A DNA stretch of 64,000 nt from Phycisphaeraceae bacterium (GCA_019636675.1 JAHBXC010000001.1:496001-560000), one strand, 5' to 3'; counted from the first letter of the stretch, positions 41,606-50,877 are shown. The notes: generated by a model not told the origin, from the letters alone. Numbers and translations: made by a program.

Positions 41606-43093
41606 TTGGCCTTGTTCGGACGGAAAAAATCAGACGAGGGTCAGGGCAACGGCGCGACGGCGTCGAGCGCCGACGCGTTCACCTCCGACCCCGTGAAGGC
41701 CAAGAAGTTCTTCGACCACGCGCAGGCGGTCTACGACACGACCAACTACGCCTACTCGACCGTGCTCTGGCTCCAGGGGCTCCGGCAGGACCCCACGAGC
41801 ATGTACGGGCTCGAGAAGTTCTTCGAGTCGGCCCAGGCCTTCGCGCGAGGCGAGAACCGCGACAAGCCCACCAAAGAGCAGCTGAGCAACTTCGGGGGCA
41901 AGGGGCCCGTTGAGTCGTACCTCGGCGACCTGCTGAACTGGGGCACGAGGCCCGACGACGCCCCTCGCGTGCTGCGCGTCCTCGAGAGCGCGAGCAAGCT
42001 CGACCTCTCGGAGCACGGCTATTGGATCGCCGAGCGCAGTCTCCCCTCGCTGCTGACCACGCGGTCCAAGAAGGACATCCTCGTCAAGATGAAGGACGCG
42101 CTGGTGAAGATCGGCGCGTTCGACCTCGCGGTCAAGGCCGGCGAGGCGGCCATGATGGTCGACCCGACCGACAGCGCCCTCGAGGCGGAGATACGCAACC
42201 TCGCGGCCCAGGCGACGATGACCAGCGGCGGGTACGAGCAGACCGGGCAGGCCGGCGGGTTCCGCGCGAACATCCGCGGCGCCGAGCAGCAGCGCAAGCT
42301 CGAAGAGCAGACGCGCATCGTCAAGACCGAGGACACGGTCGACCGGCTCATCGAAGACGCCAAGGCCGACTACGAACGCCGCCCCGACGATCGCAACACC
42401 ATCGGCAAGTACGCGCGCATCCTGCAGGAGCGAGGGCGCCCAGAGGACGTCAAGGTCGCGTACGAAGTGCTCATGGCGGCGTACAAGCAGTTCGACGAGT
42501 TCCGCTTCCGCCAGCAGGCCGGCGACCTCCGCCTGCGCCACGCGCGCCGCCAGCTCGTGAAACTCCGCGAGGTCGCCAAGGCCGACCCGTCGGGAGACGC
42601 CGCGAAGAAACTGCCCGAAGCCGAGCGGAAGTTCGTCGAGATGGAGCTGGAGGAGTTCAAGCTCCGCGCCGCGAACAACCCGACGGACCTGGGCTTCAAG
42701 TACGAGCTGGGCGTTCGCCACTTCCAGCTTGGCAACGACGAAGAGGCCATCGCGCTCTTTCAGGAGGCGCAGCACGACCCCAAGCACCGTTCGCGCGTGC
42801 TCAGCTATCTCGGCCAGTCGTTCCAGCGCATGGGGTGGCACTCCGAGGCCGCCGACACCTACCGGCGCGCGCTCGAGGGCATCGAGATCGACACCGACGA
42901 GCTGGGGTACCAGCTGCGCTACGGGCTGATGGAGTCCCTCGCGACGATGGCGGAAGAGCAGCGAGACCTCGCGGCGGCGGAAGAGGCGTACAAGATCGGC
43001 TCGGGCATCGCGATGCAGCAGATCAGCTACCGCGACATCCGCGAGCGCCGCGACGCGCTCCAGAAGCTGATCCGCGAGCTGAAGGGCGTCTGA
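41606..43093 (+). CDS. TPR-repeat protein of unknown function
   Basis: The 495-residue protein has no signal peptide. It is largely helical, with TPR-like repeats: for instance FFDHAQAVYDTTNYAYSTVL, AFDLAVKAGEAAMMVDPTDS, FKYELGVRHFQLGNDEEAIA and LSYLGQSFQRMGWHSEAADT. A central region (about 230-290) is highly charged (GAEQQRKLEEQTRIVKTEDT). Start is TTG, supported by the strong AGGAGGGAG site just upstream. It resembles conserved planctomycete TPR proteins without known roles. Repeats of this kind usually hold protein partners. Confidence 0.82.
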   Translation: MALFGRKKSDEGQGNGATASSADAFTSDPVKAKKFFDHAQAVYDTTNYAYSTVLWLQGLRQDPTSMYGLEKFFESAQAFARGENRDKPTKEQLSNFGGKGPVESYLGDLLNWGTRPDDAPRVLRVLESASKLDLSEHGYWIAERSLPSLLTTRSKKDILVKMKDALVKIGAFDLAVKAGEAAMMVDPTDSALEAEIRNLAAQATMTSGGYEQTGQAGGFRANIRGAEQQRKLEEQTRIVKTEDTVDRLIEDAKADYERRPDDRNTIGKYARILQERGRPEDVKVAYEVLMAAYKQFDEFRFRQQAGDLRLRHARRQLVKLREVAKADPSGDAAKKLPEAERKFVEMELEEFKLRAANNPTDLGFKYELGVRHFQLGNDEEAIALFQEAQHDPKHRSRVLSYLGQSFQRMGWHSEAADTYRRALEGIEIDTDELGYQLRYGLMESLATMAEEQRDLAAAEEAYKIGSGIAMQQISYRDIRERRDALQKLIRELKGV

Positions 43094-43148
43094 TCGCGCC
43101 GACCACGCACCCACCGAACCACACGCACGCGACCGCGAGCCGGACCTC

Positions 43149-43904
43149 ATGAAACCACAGATCATCGTCGTCATCCCCGCGCGCCTCGGGAGCACCCGCC
43201 TGCCGCGAAAGGTGCTGCTCGCCGAGACCGGGCGCACGCTCGTCCAGCACGTGTACGACAACGCCGCGGGCGCGAAGAGCGCGACGCGCGTCGTCGTCGC
43301 GACCGACAGCGCCGAGGTCGCCGACGCCTGCGCCTCGTTCGGGGCCGAGGCGGTGATGACCTCGCCCGACCACGTCAACGGCACATCGCGCATCGCCGAG
43401 GCAGCGGACACGCTCGGCGTGCGCGACACCGACATCGTCGTGAATGTTCAGGGCGACGAGCCGGAGCTCGAGCCGCGCGTCCTCGACGCGGCGGTCGAGG
43501 CGATGCTCCGAGACGACCGCTGCGTCATGAGCACGCCTTGCGCGCCCTTCGGCGCCGACGAGCGCATCGACGACCCGGCGGCTGTCAAGGTCGTCTTCAC
43601 GCGCGACGGGGCGGCACTCTACTTCTCCCGCTCGGTCATCCCCCACGATCGCGACGGCGACGCGCCGCCCGAGGCCCGGCCCCTCCGCCACATCGGGCTG
43701 TATTGCTACCGGCGCCCGTTCCTGCGCGAGTACCTCCGGCTCACGCCGACCCCGCTCGAGCAGGCCGAGAAACTCGAGCAGCTCCGCGTGCTCGAGCACG
43801 GGCACCGCATCGCGATGGCGACATGCCACACCGACAGTCGCGGCGGGATCGACACGCGCGAGCAATACGACGCCTTCGTGGCGCGATGGAAGTCGCGGCG
43901 CTGA
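43149..43904 (+). CDS. kdsB: 3-deoxy-manno-octulosonate cytidylyltransferase
   Basis: KdsB activates Kdo as CMP-Kdo for lipid A glycosylation by WaaA. The 251-residue protein has the cytidylyltransferase signature VVIPARLGSTRLPRKVLLAE, VVATDSAEVADACASFG, TSRIAEAAD, VVNVQGDEPELEP, ALYFSRSVIPHDRD and LRHIGLYCYRRPFLREYL, then LEQAEKLEQLRVLEHGHRIA. All key residues look present. It ends 3 bases before the convergent lipoprotein gene. Confidence 0.96.
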   Translation: MKPQIIVVIPARLGSTRLPRKVLLAETGRTLVQHVYDNAAGAKSATRVVVATDSAEVADACASFGAEAVMTSPDHVNGTSRIAEAADTLGVRDTDIVVNVQGDEPELEPRVLDAAVEAMLRDDRCVMSTPCAPFGADERIDDPAAVKVVFTRDGAALYFSRSVIPHDRDGDAPPEARPLRHIGLYCYRRPFLREYLRLTPTPLEQAEKLEQLRVLEHGHRIAMATCHTDSRGGIDTREQYDAFVARWKSRR

Positions 43905-43907
43905 ACC

Positions 43908-44951
43908 TCAGCGGTTCGACGCGCCCGAGTCGGACGCGAGCGTCTGGAGCTTCGGCAGGAGGCGAACGCGCGATTCGGCGCGGGGCACGAGCGCGACGAC
44001 CGCCTTGAGTCGCGGCGCTCGGGACGAGCCCGAGTCATCGGTCTCGAACGGGTCCCACGATGTCAGCATCGCTTCGCCGAGCGTCAGCGGCGCAGGCGCC
44101 GGGGGACCGAAGACGCCCTCCAGCCCGGTGATCGTCCAGGCGTCGTCCGCCGGCTCGAAGCCGTCGTCCTCGATGGTCTCGCCTGACCGCTCGCGCTCCT
44201 GCGCGTCGGACGCGATCGAGAGCCAGTCGGCGTCGGGAGACTCGGGCACGAGCAGGTACGCGAAGCCCGGCTGCAACTCCGCCTCGAAGGCCAGCGCCGG
44301 GACCACCTCGCCGCGGGTGAGTTCGTAGGTCGCGAAGTCCTCGGAAGCCGGTCGAGCGAGCGGGTCGAAGGGCGCGACACGGGGCGAATCGGGCACGAGC
44401 TGGGTCGTCAACTCGACGCGCACGCGATCGCCCTCGGGCGTCGGTGTCGACCAGCAGCGCGCCAGGAGGCGCGGGCCGCACTTCGGAAGCGTGACGAGTC
44501 GATCGTCGATGACCACCGTAGCGCCGCGCGGCAGTGTTCGGGCGCGGAACGCCTCTCCCCACGCGAGCGACCAGCCCATCCACGCGCGCTCGGTGACGCC
44601 CACCATGTCGAGCCCGTCGCGCAGCGCGCCAAGGTCGGCGAGCGGGACAGCGACGAGGCGCAGCCCGTTGGCGCGAAGCGCCGCGAGCGATTCCTCGCTG
44701 AGCGGCGTGGGCTGGTAGAGGTACGGCGCAAGCGCCGACGCGAGCGACGCCTGCGAATCGCGGCAGACGAACCAGAGGACCTCGAGCCCGTTCGCGCCGC
44801 CGCGAACGACGGGCGTCAGCACATCGACGGACGCGGGCTGCTGGGTGAGCTGCGTCAGCTCGACGCCGGCGTCTCGCTTCGCGCACGACGCCGCCGCGAG
44901 GGCCGTGGCCGCGAGAAGGATCGCACGGGCTGTCGGTCTGGGGCGCGTCAT
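43908..44951 (-). CDS. Lipoprotein of unknown function
   Basis: The 347-residue protein has a lipoprotein signal (ARAILLAATALAAASCAKRD) with Cys at the cleavage site. The mature part has no motif I recognise: it is rich in Leu, Ala, Arg and acidic residues, with several extended strands such as LEVLWFVCRDSQASLASALA and GATVVIDDRLVTLPKCGPRL. Three further cysteines occur. It could be an envelope protein in the same surroundings as kdsB, but position alone does not tell its function. Confidence 0.75.
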   Translation of the reverse strand: MTRPRPTARAILLAATALAAASCAKRDAGVELTQLTQQPASVDVLTPVVRGGANGLEVLWFVCRDSQASLASALAPYLYQPTPLSEESLAALRANGLRLVAVPLADLGALRDGLDMVGVTERAWMGWSLAWGEAFRARTLPRGATVVIDDRLVTLPKCGPRLLARCWSTPTPEGDRVRVELTTQLVPDSPRVAPFDPLARPASEDFATYELTRGEVVPALAFEAELQPGFAYLLVPESPDADWLSIASDAQERERSGETIEDDGFEPADDAWTITGLEGVFGPPAPAPLTLGEAMLTSWDPFETDDSGSSRAPRLKAVVALVPRAESRVRLLPKLQTLASDSGASNR

Positions 44952-45038
44952 GCGAGTGGGCGAGAGGGTACCCGGTCCCGGGCCGATACGAAAGCCCCCC
45001 GGGGCCGGTTGCCGGCGGGAAAGATATCCCCAGCCGTA

Positions 45039-46154
45039 TCAGGGGGTTGTCTGGGCGCCCCTGGCCGGCTCGAACGAGTTGATCCGGTCGATCAGCGTCC
45101 GGACCAGCCCGAACTGGCGACGGGTGTGGGTGAACGCGAGTCGCGGGAGGTGCGGCAACTCGTCGCCCTCCTCGGCGTATGGCCCGCGCTGCGTGATGCG
45201 TCCCTCGCGCACGAGCATGCCGAACTCGGCGTTGAGCACCTCGATGTCCTCCTCGCGCAGCGGGGCGCGAAGGCGGATGATGTAGTCGTCGCGCACGTAC
45301 CGGGACGAGTGATAGTTCCGGTAGAAGCGACAGACGTACTGCACCGCGTCGGCAGGGTCCTCCGCGATGTAGTACAAGTCGCGGTCTTCGGGGCTGATGA
45401 AGCCCTTCTCGAGGAGCGACCGCCGGATGTAGTTCTCCCAGTGGCGCCAATAGTCGCCGTGCTCGCCCTCGACCATGACGATGGGCTTCATCTCGCTCTT
45501 GCCGGTCTGGATGAGGGTGAGGATCTCGAAGGCCTCGTCCTGCGTGCCGAAACCGCCCGGGAAGCAGGCGACGGCGTCCGCCTGGCTGACGAACATCAGC
45601 TTGCGCGTGAAGAAGTAGCGGAAGTTGATGAGCTTGTCGTCGCCCGCGATGATCGTGTTCGCCGTGGTCTCGAAGGGCAGTCGGATGGAGAGCCCGAACG
45701 ACGCCTCGCGACCTGGCCCCTCGTGCCCGGCCTTCATGATGCCGTCGCCGGCGCCGGTGATGCACAACCAGTCCTTGGCGGCCATCATCTTGGAGAACTC
45801 AACGGCGGCGAGATAGTCGGGGTGCGCCGGGGGCGTGCGCGCCGAGCCGAAGATGCTGATCTTCAGCCGGTCCTGGTACTTCGCGAACACGCGGTACGCG
45901 TGCCGGATCTCCTTGACGGCGGCGGTGATCAGTTTCAGCTCGCCGGTCTGGCGATCGTCGCGGATGAGTTTGAGCGATGTGCCGATCAGGTCGCGCATCA
46001 GGCGACCGTCGAAGCTCCCGGGGTCCATGCCCGAGTCGCGGATGAGCGCGTCGATGCCCTCGAGCATCGGCGGCGTGGGGAAGTCGCCTCGGAGCGGCGC
46101 CGGGGTTGGTTCTGCGACGGGTTCTGGGCCGGTGGCCTTGCCGTGATCAGCCAT
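45039..46154 (-). CDS. LOG family (TIGR00730) Rossmann-fold protein
   Basis: The 371-residue protein contains the LOG family signature CFPGGFGTQDEAFEILTLIQ (PGGxGTxxE) and ISIFGSARTPPAHPDYLAAV, WLCITGAGDGIMKAGHEG. LOG proteins include cytokinin-activating nucleoside 5'-monophosphate phosphoribohydrolases; many bacterial ones are simply nucleotide-processing. An N-terminal region (about 90 residues) and a C-terminal region (about 100 residues) extend it beyond the usual 180-250, so it belongs to a long subgroup. No signal peptide. Confidence 0.88.
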   Translation of the reverse strand: MADHGKATGPEPVAEPTPAPLRGDFPTPPMLEGIDALIRDSGMDPGSFDGRLMRDLIGTSLKLIRDDRQTGELKLITAAVKEIRHAYRVFAKYQDRLKISIFGSARTPPAHPDYLAAVEFSKMMAAKDWLCITGAGDGIMKAGHEGPGREASFGLSIRLPFETTANTIIAGDDKLINFRYFFTRKLMFVSQADAVACFPGGFGTQDEAFEILTLIQTGKSEMKPIVMVEGEHGDYWRHWENYIRRSLLEKGFISPEDRDLYYIAEDPADAVQYVCRFYRNYHSSRYVRDDYIIRLRAPLREEDIEVLNAEFGMLVREGRITQRGPYAEEGDELPHLPRLAFTHTRRQFGLVRTLIDRINSFEPARGAQTTP

Positions 46155-46205
46155 GTGCTTGTGGTGTCCTGAGGGTGGAGCGAGCAAAGGGGTGGAAGCG
46201 CAGCG

Positions 46206-49200
46206 TCAGCGATCGTTGGGCTGGATGGGTCTGGCCGGGGGACGCTCGCGGGTGACGGCATCATTGCGCGTGCCGAAGATGCTGTCGAGGAACCGCCGGG
46301 TCGTCGGGAGCGTTTCCACGCTGTAGCGAGGATCGGTGAGCGGGCCGGTGACCCGCGTGGTCACCAGCTCGTCGCGGAACGCCTCGAAAAGGTCGCTCAG
46401 CAGCGGCGCGCGCCTCGCGGCGCGGCTCGTCACGCGAAGGTCAAGATTCAGCGAAGGCCACCGGAGATGCCCTTGCCCCGTGAGCGTCACCGAGTCGGAC
46501 GCGACGCCCAGTTCCTCGAACATCACCCGGTCGCCTTCGAGGAAGAACCTCGCGTGCGCGAAGTCGAGCTCCTCGCCCGTGGGGAGCTGCAGGTTGCTCA
46601 ACTCGATCAGGCGCGACAGCAGCGGGAGTCGCACGACCTCGCCCCCCCACACGCGCACGGCGCCGCGACCGACCCGCGTCGACGGAGCGCCGGCCACGCC
46701 CGCGACGCCGATGGTCGCGTCGATCTGGCCGGAGCGACCGGGCGTGCTCGTCGACTCCTGCTCACCGGTGATCGCGAGGTCGTCGCGCAGGCCCTGGAGC
46801 GAGACGCCGCTGAACTGTCCCTCGACCTGATACTCGAGCGTGCGCGGCGCGCCGATCGCGTTCGCGCGGGCGCGAGTGATCTTGCCGAACCCGGTCACGC
46901 GACCGGAATACGCGTCGGCCTCGAAAAGCGGGATGAGGAACGAATCCCCGGCGTCGGCGCCGATCACGCGCGCACGCCCCGCCCCGAGCCGCAGGCGCTG
47001 GACGCGCGCGGAGTCGAAACGCAGCGAGGCGTCGAGGGGTCGCGCGTCGCCGGTATCGATCTGGAGTACGACCGAGCCGTCGACGTCCGCGATGTCCGTG
47101 CCGCCCACGTCGAACGACGCGCCCTCGAACCGGATGGTGGCGCCGAGGAGCGTGGGCGCGGACGACGCGATGACGAGCCCGGCGCGATCGACCGTCGCGC
47201 GGGTCGCGCGGAAGGTCGCCGCCCGGAGCGCATCCCCCGCCGCCCCGGGCAGGAACGCGAGCCTGGACTCGTCGAGGCGCTCGATCGATCCCGTGAAATC
47301 AACGTCGAGCGAGGGCGCATCGCCCAGCGTGGCGCGGCCCCGGAGATCGAGGGAGACTCCCTCGGAACGGAGGGCCAGGTCGTCGAGGAGAATCACCCCC
47401 CCCCTGCGCAGGATCGACCCGCGCTCGACGGCGAGATCGATCGTGTGGTCCTTGCGCGTGAGCGACAGCGAACGCGGCGTGAGCGTGATCGCGTCGACTT
47501 CAGGGCGTTGCGAGGCGCCCGATCGGACGATCGCGTGCGCGTCCGAGAGGAGGCGAACCCCCCACCCGGTGAGCGCCGTGTCGATCGTGTCGGTGCGCTC
47601 GGGGGTGAACGACCGGACGAGCGCGCGCGTCATCGCGGAGGGCCAGCGCACCTCTCCCGCGACGCGCAGCTCGCGAGCGTCCTCGCGCTGCGCCGTCGAT
47701 CCTCGGGGCGAGAGCCAGGCCGACGCGTCGAACTCCCCGTCGAGCGTGAGCCGGACCGGGGGCTCGCCGGCGAAGGATGCGTCGGCCGAGAAGTCGCGGA
47801 ACGCCGCGATCATCGGCCCGCCCTGGCGCGCGTCGATGGATGCGCCGCCCTGGCTGCGCGACAGCGCAATCCGATCACCGATCGCGTTGAACTCGATGGA
47901 GCGGAGCGAGGAGATGTCCACGCGGGCGCCGACCCCGCCGCCGCTCGACCCGTCGGCGCTGACCACGACGCGCGAGTCCAGCGTGCCTCGGAGCGCGACC
48001 GCGTCGATCCCGGCGCGGATCGCCGACGCGGTCTCGCTCGAGAAGGGCGCGACGAGGCGTTCGAAGGGCGACGCGAGGTCGAGCGCGCCGATGTCGAGTC
48101 GCAGGTCGACCGCTCCCAGCGCGCCGTCGGCGATGCCGACGCTCCCGTCGATCGCGAGCGGGCCTGCGCCCAGACGCCCGCGCAAGCCGCTGAGTTCGAG
48201 CGATGCCTCGCTCACGCTGACGCGACCCGCGAGCTCGGTCACGAGGTCGGATGGCGCGCCGCCCGGTGCGCAGGCCACGCCTTCGAACTCGAGAAAGACA
48301 TCGAAGCCAAGTTCCCCGTTGTCTCGTGGGAGGACCCTCGCGATCGCGCCGGCGTCGCCGCGGAGCCCGAGCGCGCGCACCGCGTCGGACGCGTTGAAGC
48401 CCGACTCGTCCGACGCGTCGCGTGTCCGTGGATTGCCGACGCCGCCCGGGATCGCCGCCAGCAGGCGCTCGTCGATGGGCGTGCCCTGCGTGCGGATCAT
48501 GATGGTCGGAACGAAGACCGATTCCCCGGCGTCGCGCAGCAGGATGTTGCCGAGCATGTCGCCCTCGCCCCCCGAGAGGGGACGGAGGACCGGGATGCGC
48601 ACCTCCGCGACCTCGGAAGTCACCTCGATGGTCGCGTGCTCGACGATCGCAGGGAGCGGGAATCGGTCGACGAGCAGCCCGGCCTCGGGGAGCGAGAGCC
48701 GGGCGCGCCAGAGATACTCGCTGTTCTCTCCCTGCGCCCTGAAGACCCGGATATCGAGCGTTCCGACGCCCCCGAGCGCGAACGAATCGGGGAGCAGGCC
48801 GGCGTCGCGAAGGCGCGACTCCGCCTCTCGGCTGAAGATCGAACCGAGGAGCCCTGCGCGCGAGGAGGGCATGGCCGCGTCGAACGCGTCGTCGAGGGGG
48901 AGGTCGTCGAAGACGATCTGCAGGTCGACCATCGCGCCGTCGGTCGGGGGGGCGATAACGCCCTGAACGCGCATGCTCGCGCCGGTCGGTCCCTTCCCGG
49001 TCATCTCTTCGATGACGATCCTGTCCTCGTCGAAGCGGACGCGGGCCGTCATGTCGCGCACCGGGTACGGGAAATCGGCGAACGACGCGGACCCCTCGCG
49101 GAAATCGAGGACGCCCGCGATCGAGACGGGCGCCGGCGAGTCCTGGCGCGACTCGCCTCGGGTCACGACCACGCGGGCCTCCATGAGCGCCGTGGGCGAT

Positions 49201-50363
49201 GAGAAGGACTCGATGCGCCGACGCACGACCGGCGGCGCGAACGGGAGGAGCTGGGGGCGCTGCGCGACCTGGAATGGCTCGGCGGTGTCGAAGCGGATGG
49301 TGAACCCGGCGTCCAGCCCAAGCGAGGTCGTGTCGAACACGACGCGGTACGGCAGGTCCTCGATCAGCCCGGTGATCTGCGCGTGCAGGCCCGACGCGCC
49401 CAGCGTCGCGGTCCCCTTCGCGTCGGAGATCCGCATGAAACGGTCGGGCTCGGCGCGAGGCCCGGGTGAGAACTCCAGGTCCGCCTGCGGGTCGGCGGCG
49501 ATGGGCAGCAGGAGCGCGACGTCGGCGAAATGGAACTCGGCTCGCACGCCGTCGCGATCGCTGTACACGAACTCTGTCCGCTCGACTTCGCCCTCGAGCC
49601 GGAGGCGCGTCCAGAGGTCGCGCACATCGCTGGGCGCGGCCTGCGGCCCCCAGGAGGCGAGGTCGAGATTCTCGAGCATGAGGCGCCCCTCGACCCGGAT
49701 CGGGTCGTAGAGGCCCTCGAGCGTGATCGGCGTGGGGTTCTTCGGTGCACGCGACTCGGCGCTGCTCGCCGACTCGACGAGCGCGATCTGGTAGATGCCG
49801 CGGTCCTTGTCCGAGCGCGAGAGCGAACCGTCGACCTCGATGGTGGCGAGCCGGCTGTACGCAGCGTCGTCGTGCTCACCGAACTCGACCCGCCCGCCGC
49901 GCACGACGACGAGAGGGAGCTCGAGCGGGGCGCTCCCGCCCGGGCTGGGGTTCAGGTTGGCGATGTTCAGGGTGGAGGTCCCGACGCGCTGGCTGAGGCG
50001 CAGCGTGGGCTTGTCGAAGCGGACCTCGCGCACGCCGAAGCGGCCGGCGAGTATCGCGCCCCAGTCGAGCGTCGCATCGAGGCGTTCGACGACCAGCACG
50101 GTCGACGCGTCGGTCGGCACTCCCGGCGCAACGCCCACGACATCGCGGAGCGTCACCGTTGCGAACCCGGTGAGCGACGCGTGCCCGATGGAGACCTCTG
50201 CGCCCAGCGCGTCGGCCAGGCGCGGCTCGACGATGGCGCGCAGCGCGAACGAGCGCGTGGCGATAAACAGCCCGGCCCCGAGGAGCGCGCACGCCGCGAT
50301 GAACGCGAGCGCGAGCGCCCGGCGGGTTCGTCGTGTGCGTCGTGGTGACCTGGCTTCGCGCAT
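46206..50363 (-). CDS. Large AsmA-like envelope protein
   Basis: The 1385-residue protein has one N-terminal membrane helix (ALALAFIAACALLGAGLFIA) and then a very long periplasmic, strand-rich region. The start of this region, LRAIVEPRLADALGAEVSIG with HASLTGFATVTLRDV, has the AsmA-like N-terminal pattern; near the end TRVGRGAVRVWGGEVVRLPL followed by VSSD-like GVASDSVTLTGQGHLRWPSL matches the AsmA C-terminal domain, ending TRVTGPLTDPRYSVETLPTT. AsmA-like proteins bridge inner and outer membranes and probably move phospholipids. That is inferred from the family and length. ATG at 50363 is used because it lies just before the membrane helix. Confidence 0.85.
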   Translation of the reverse strand: MREARSPRRTRRTRRALALAFIAACALLGAGLFIATRSFALRAIVEPRLADALGAEVSIGHASLTGFATVTLRDVVGVAPGVPTDASTVLVVERLDATLDWGAILAGRFGVREVRFDKPTLRLSQRVGTSTLNIANLNPSPGGSAPLELPLVVVRGGRVEFGEHDDAAYSRLATIEVDGSLSRSDKDRGIYQIALVESASSAESRAPKNPTPITLEGLYDPIRVEGRLMLENLDLASWGPQAAPSDVRDLWTRLRLEGEVERTEFVYSDRDGVRAEFHFADVALLLPIAADPQADLEFSPGPRAEPDRFMRISDAKGTATLGASGLHAQITGLIEDLPYRVVFDTTSLGLDAGFTIRFDTAEPFQVAQRPQLLPFAPPVVRRRIESFSSPTALMEARVVVTRGESRQDSPAPVSIAGVLDFREGSASFADFPYPVRDMTARVRFDEDRIVIEEMTGKGPTGASMRVQGVIAPPTDGAMVDLQIVFDDLPLDDAFDAAMPSSRAGLLGSIFSREAESRLRDAGLLPDSFALGGVGTLDIRVFRAQGENSEYLWRARLSLPEAGLLVDRFPLPAIVEHATIEVTSEVAEVRIPVLRPLSGGEGDMLGNILLRDAGESVFVPTIMIRTQGTPIDERLLAAIPGGVGNPRTRDASDESGFNASDAVRALGLRGDAGAIARVLPRDNGELGFDVFLEFEGVACAPGGAPSDLVTELAGRVSVSEASLELSGLRGRLGAGPLAIDGSVGIADGALGAVDLRLDIGALDLASPFERLVAPFSSETASAIRAGIDAVALRGTLDSRVVVSADGSSGGGVGARVDISSLRSIEFNAIGDRIALSRSQGGASIDARQGGPMIAAFRDFSADASFAGEPPVRLTLDGEFDASAWLSPRGSTAQREDARELRVAGEVRWPSAMTRALVRSFTPERTDTIDTALTGWGVRLLSDAHAIVRSGASQRPEVDAITLTPRSLSLTRKDHTIDLAVERGSILRRGGVILLDDLALRSEGVSLDLRGRATLGDAPSLDVDFTGSIERLDESRLAFLPGAAGDALRAATFRATRATVDRAGLVIASSAPTLLGATIRFEGASFDVGGTDIADVDGSVVLQIDTGDARPLDASLRFDSARVQRLRLGAGRARVIGADAGDSFLIPLFEADAYSGRVTGFGKITRARANAIGAPRTLEYQVEGQFSGVSLQGLRDDLAITGEQESTSTPGRSGQIDATIGVAGVAGAPSTRVGRGAVRVWGGEVVRLPLLSRLIELSNLQLPTGEELDFAHARFFLEGDRVMFEELGVASDSVTLTGQGHLRWPSLNLDLRVTSRAARRAPLLSDLFEAFRDELVTTRVTGPLTDPRYSVETLPTTRRFLDSIFGTRNDAVTRERPPARPIQPNDR

Positions 50364-50391
50364 CCTGAGGTTCCGGGCCCGCCGGGGCCGG

Positions 50392-50397
50392 TATACT
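50392..50397 (+). promoter_or_regulatory. -10 element of the tRNA-Arg promoter
   Basis: TATACT at 50392-50397 is a near-consensus -10, 41 bases before the mature tRNA end. No good -35 is visible at the expected distance. Confidence 0.45.
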
Positions 50398-50438
50398 GCG
50401 GGCGTGCCGCCGACTTCGGTTCGAGGGCACGACAATCT

Positions 50439-50844
50439 GCGCCCGTAGCTCAGCAGGATAGAGCGGCGGTTTCCTTCGCACGCGCGACACGGCGTCGCGA
50501 CGAAAGAGGGGCCCGGCCCGGTGACGGGTCAGGGCGAACCGGGTGAACTCGGGGAACCCCACGCGTACGCACGCGAGGGCAATCCCGAGCCGAGCCGTCG
50601 GCGGGGTGCGCGACCGAGAGCTTGTCTCGGCGCGCGGCCGACGGAAGGTGTAGAGACCAGCGGGTGAGCCGCCCCGGCGATACCCCCGCGTAGGCGCCCG
50701 AGCACCGTTCGTGTTCGGGCGCCGAAGCGCCCGGCGACCACGAGACGAGCGATCGTCGAAGGGGTCGAAGAGATGGTCCAGCCCGTCGAGCGATCGACGG
50801 ACCGCTGAAACCGCAGGTCGGAGGTTCGAGTCCTCCCGGGCGTA
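50439..50844 (+). tRNA. tRNA-Arg(CCU) interrupted by an intron
   Basis: Exon 1 (50439-50475) gives acceptor GCGCCCG, TA, D stem GCTC/GAGC, and the anticodon stem GCGGT with loop TTCCT. Exon 2 (50808-50844) gives AA, stem ACCGC, variable loop AGGTC, T stem GGAGG/CCTCC with TTCGAGT, then CGGGCGT and discriminator A. Joined, the anticodon loop is TTCCTAA, anticodon CCU, reading AGG codons. The only odd pair is G1-U72. CCA is not encoded. All arms pair well, so this is a real tRNA gene and the interruption must be removed for it to work. Confidence 0.93.
50476..50807 (+). ncRNA. Group I self-splicing intron in tRNA-Arg(CCU)
   Basis: The 332-nt insertion follows tRNA position 36. The exon ends in U and the intron ends in G (50807), as group I introns require. 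Core elements are clear: Q-type GGCAATCCCGAGCCGAGCC (50578-50596), R-type GGAAGGTGTAGAGACCAG (50643-50660) and S-type AAGAGATGGTCC (50768-50779). GACC of R can pair with GGTC of S as P7. GGGGAACC (50551-50558) fits the internal guide, pairing with all 8 bases GGTTTCCT before the splice site, including U-G at the end. A P6 stem (50595-50602 with 50637-50644) and a terminal hairpin with loop GCGA are present. It resembles the tRNA introns of Azoarcus and Agrobacterium. There is no homing endonuclease frame. Confidence 0.9.
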
Positions 50845-50855
50845 TTGTGATCACC

Positions 50856-50877
50856 GACGCGCGGGTTGCCGCGCGTC
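50856..50877 (+). terminator. Hairpin downstream of tRNA-Arg
   Basis: GACGCGCGG (50856-50864) pairs perfectly with CCGCGCGTC (50869-50877), 9 bp and a 4-nt loop, 11 bases after the tRNA. No T-tract follows, so it may help 3' processing rather than terminate. A second hairpin with a TTCG tetraloop and a 10-bp stem (one G-U) lies at 50959-50982, also with only a short T-run. Confidence 0.4.
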
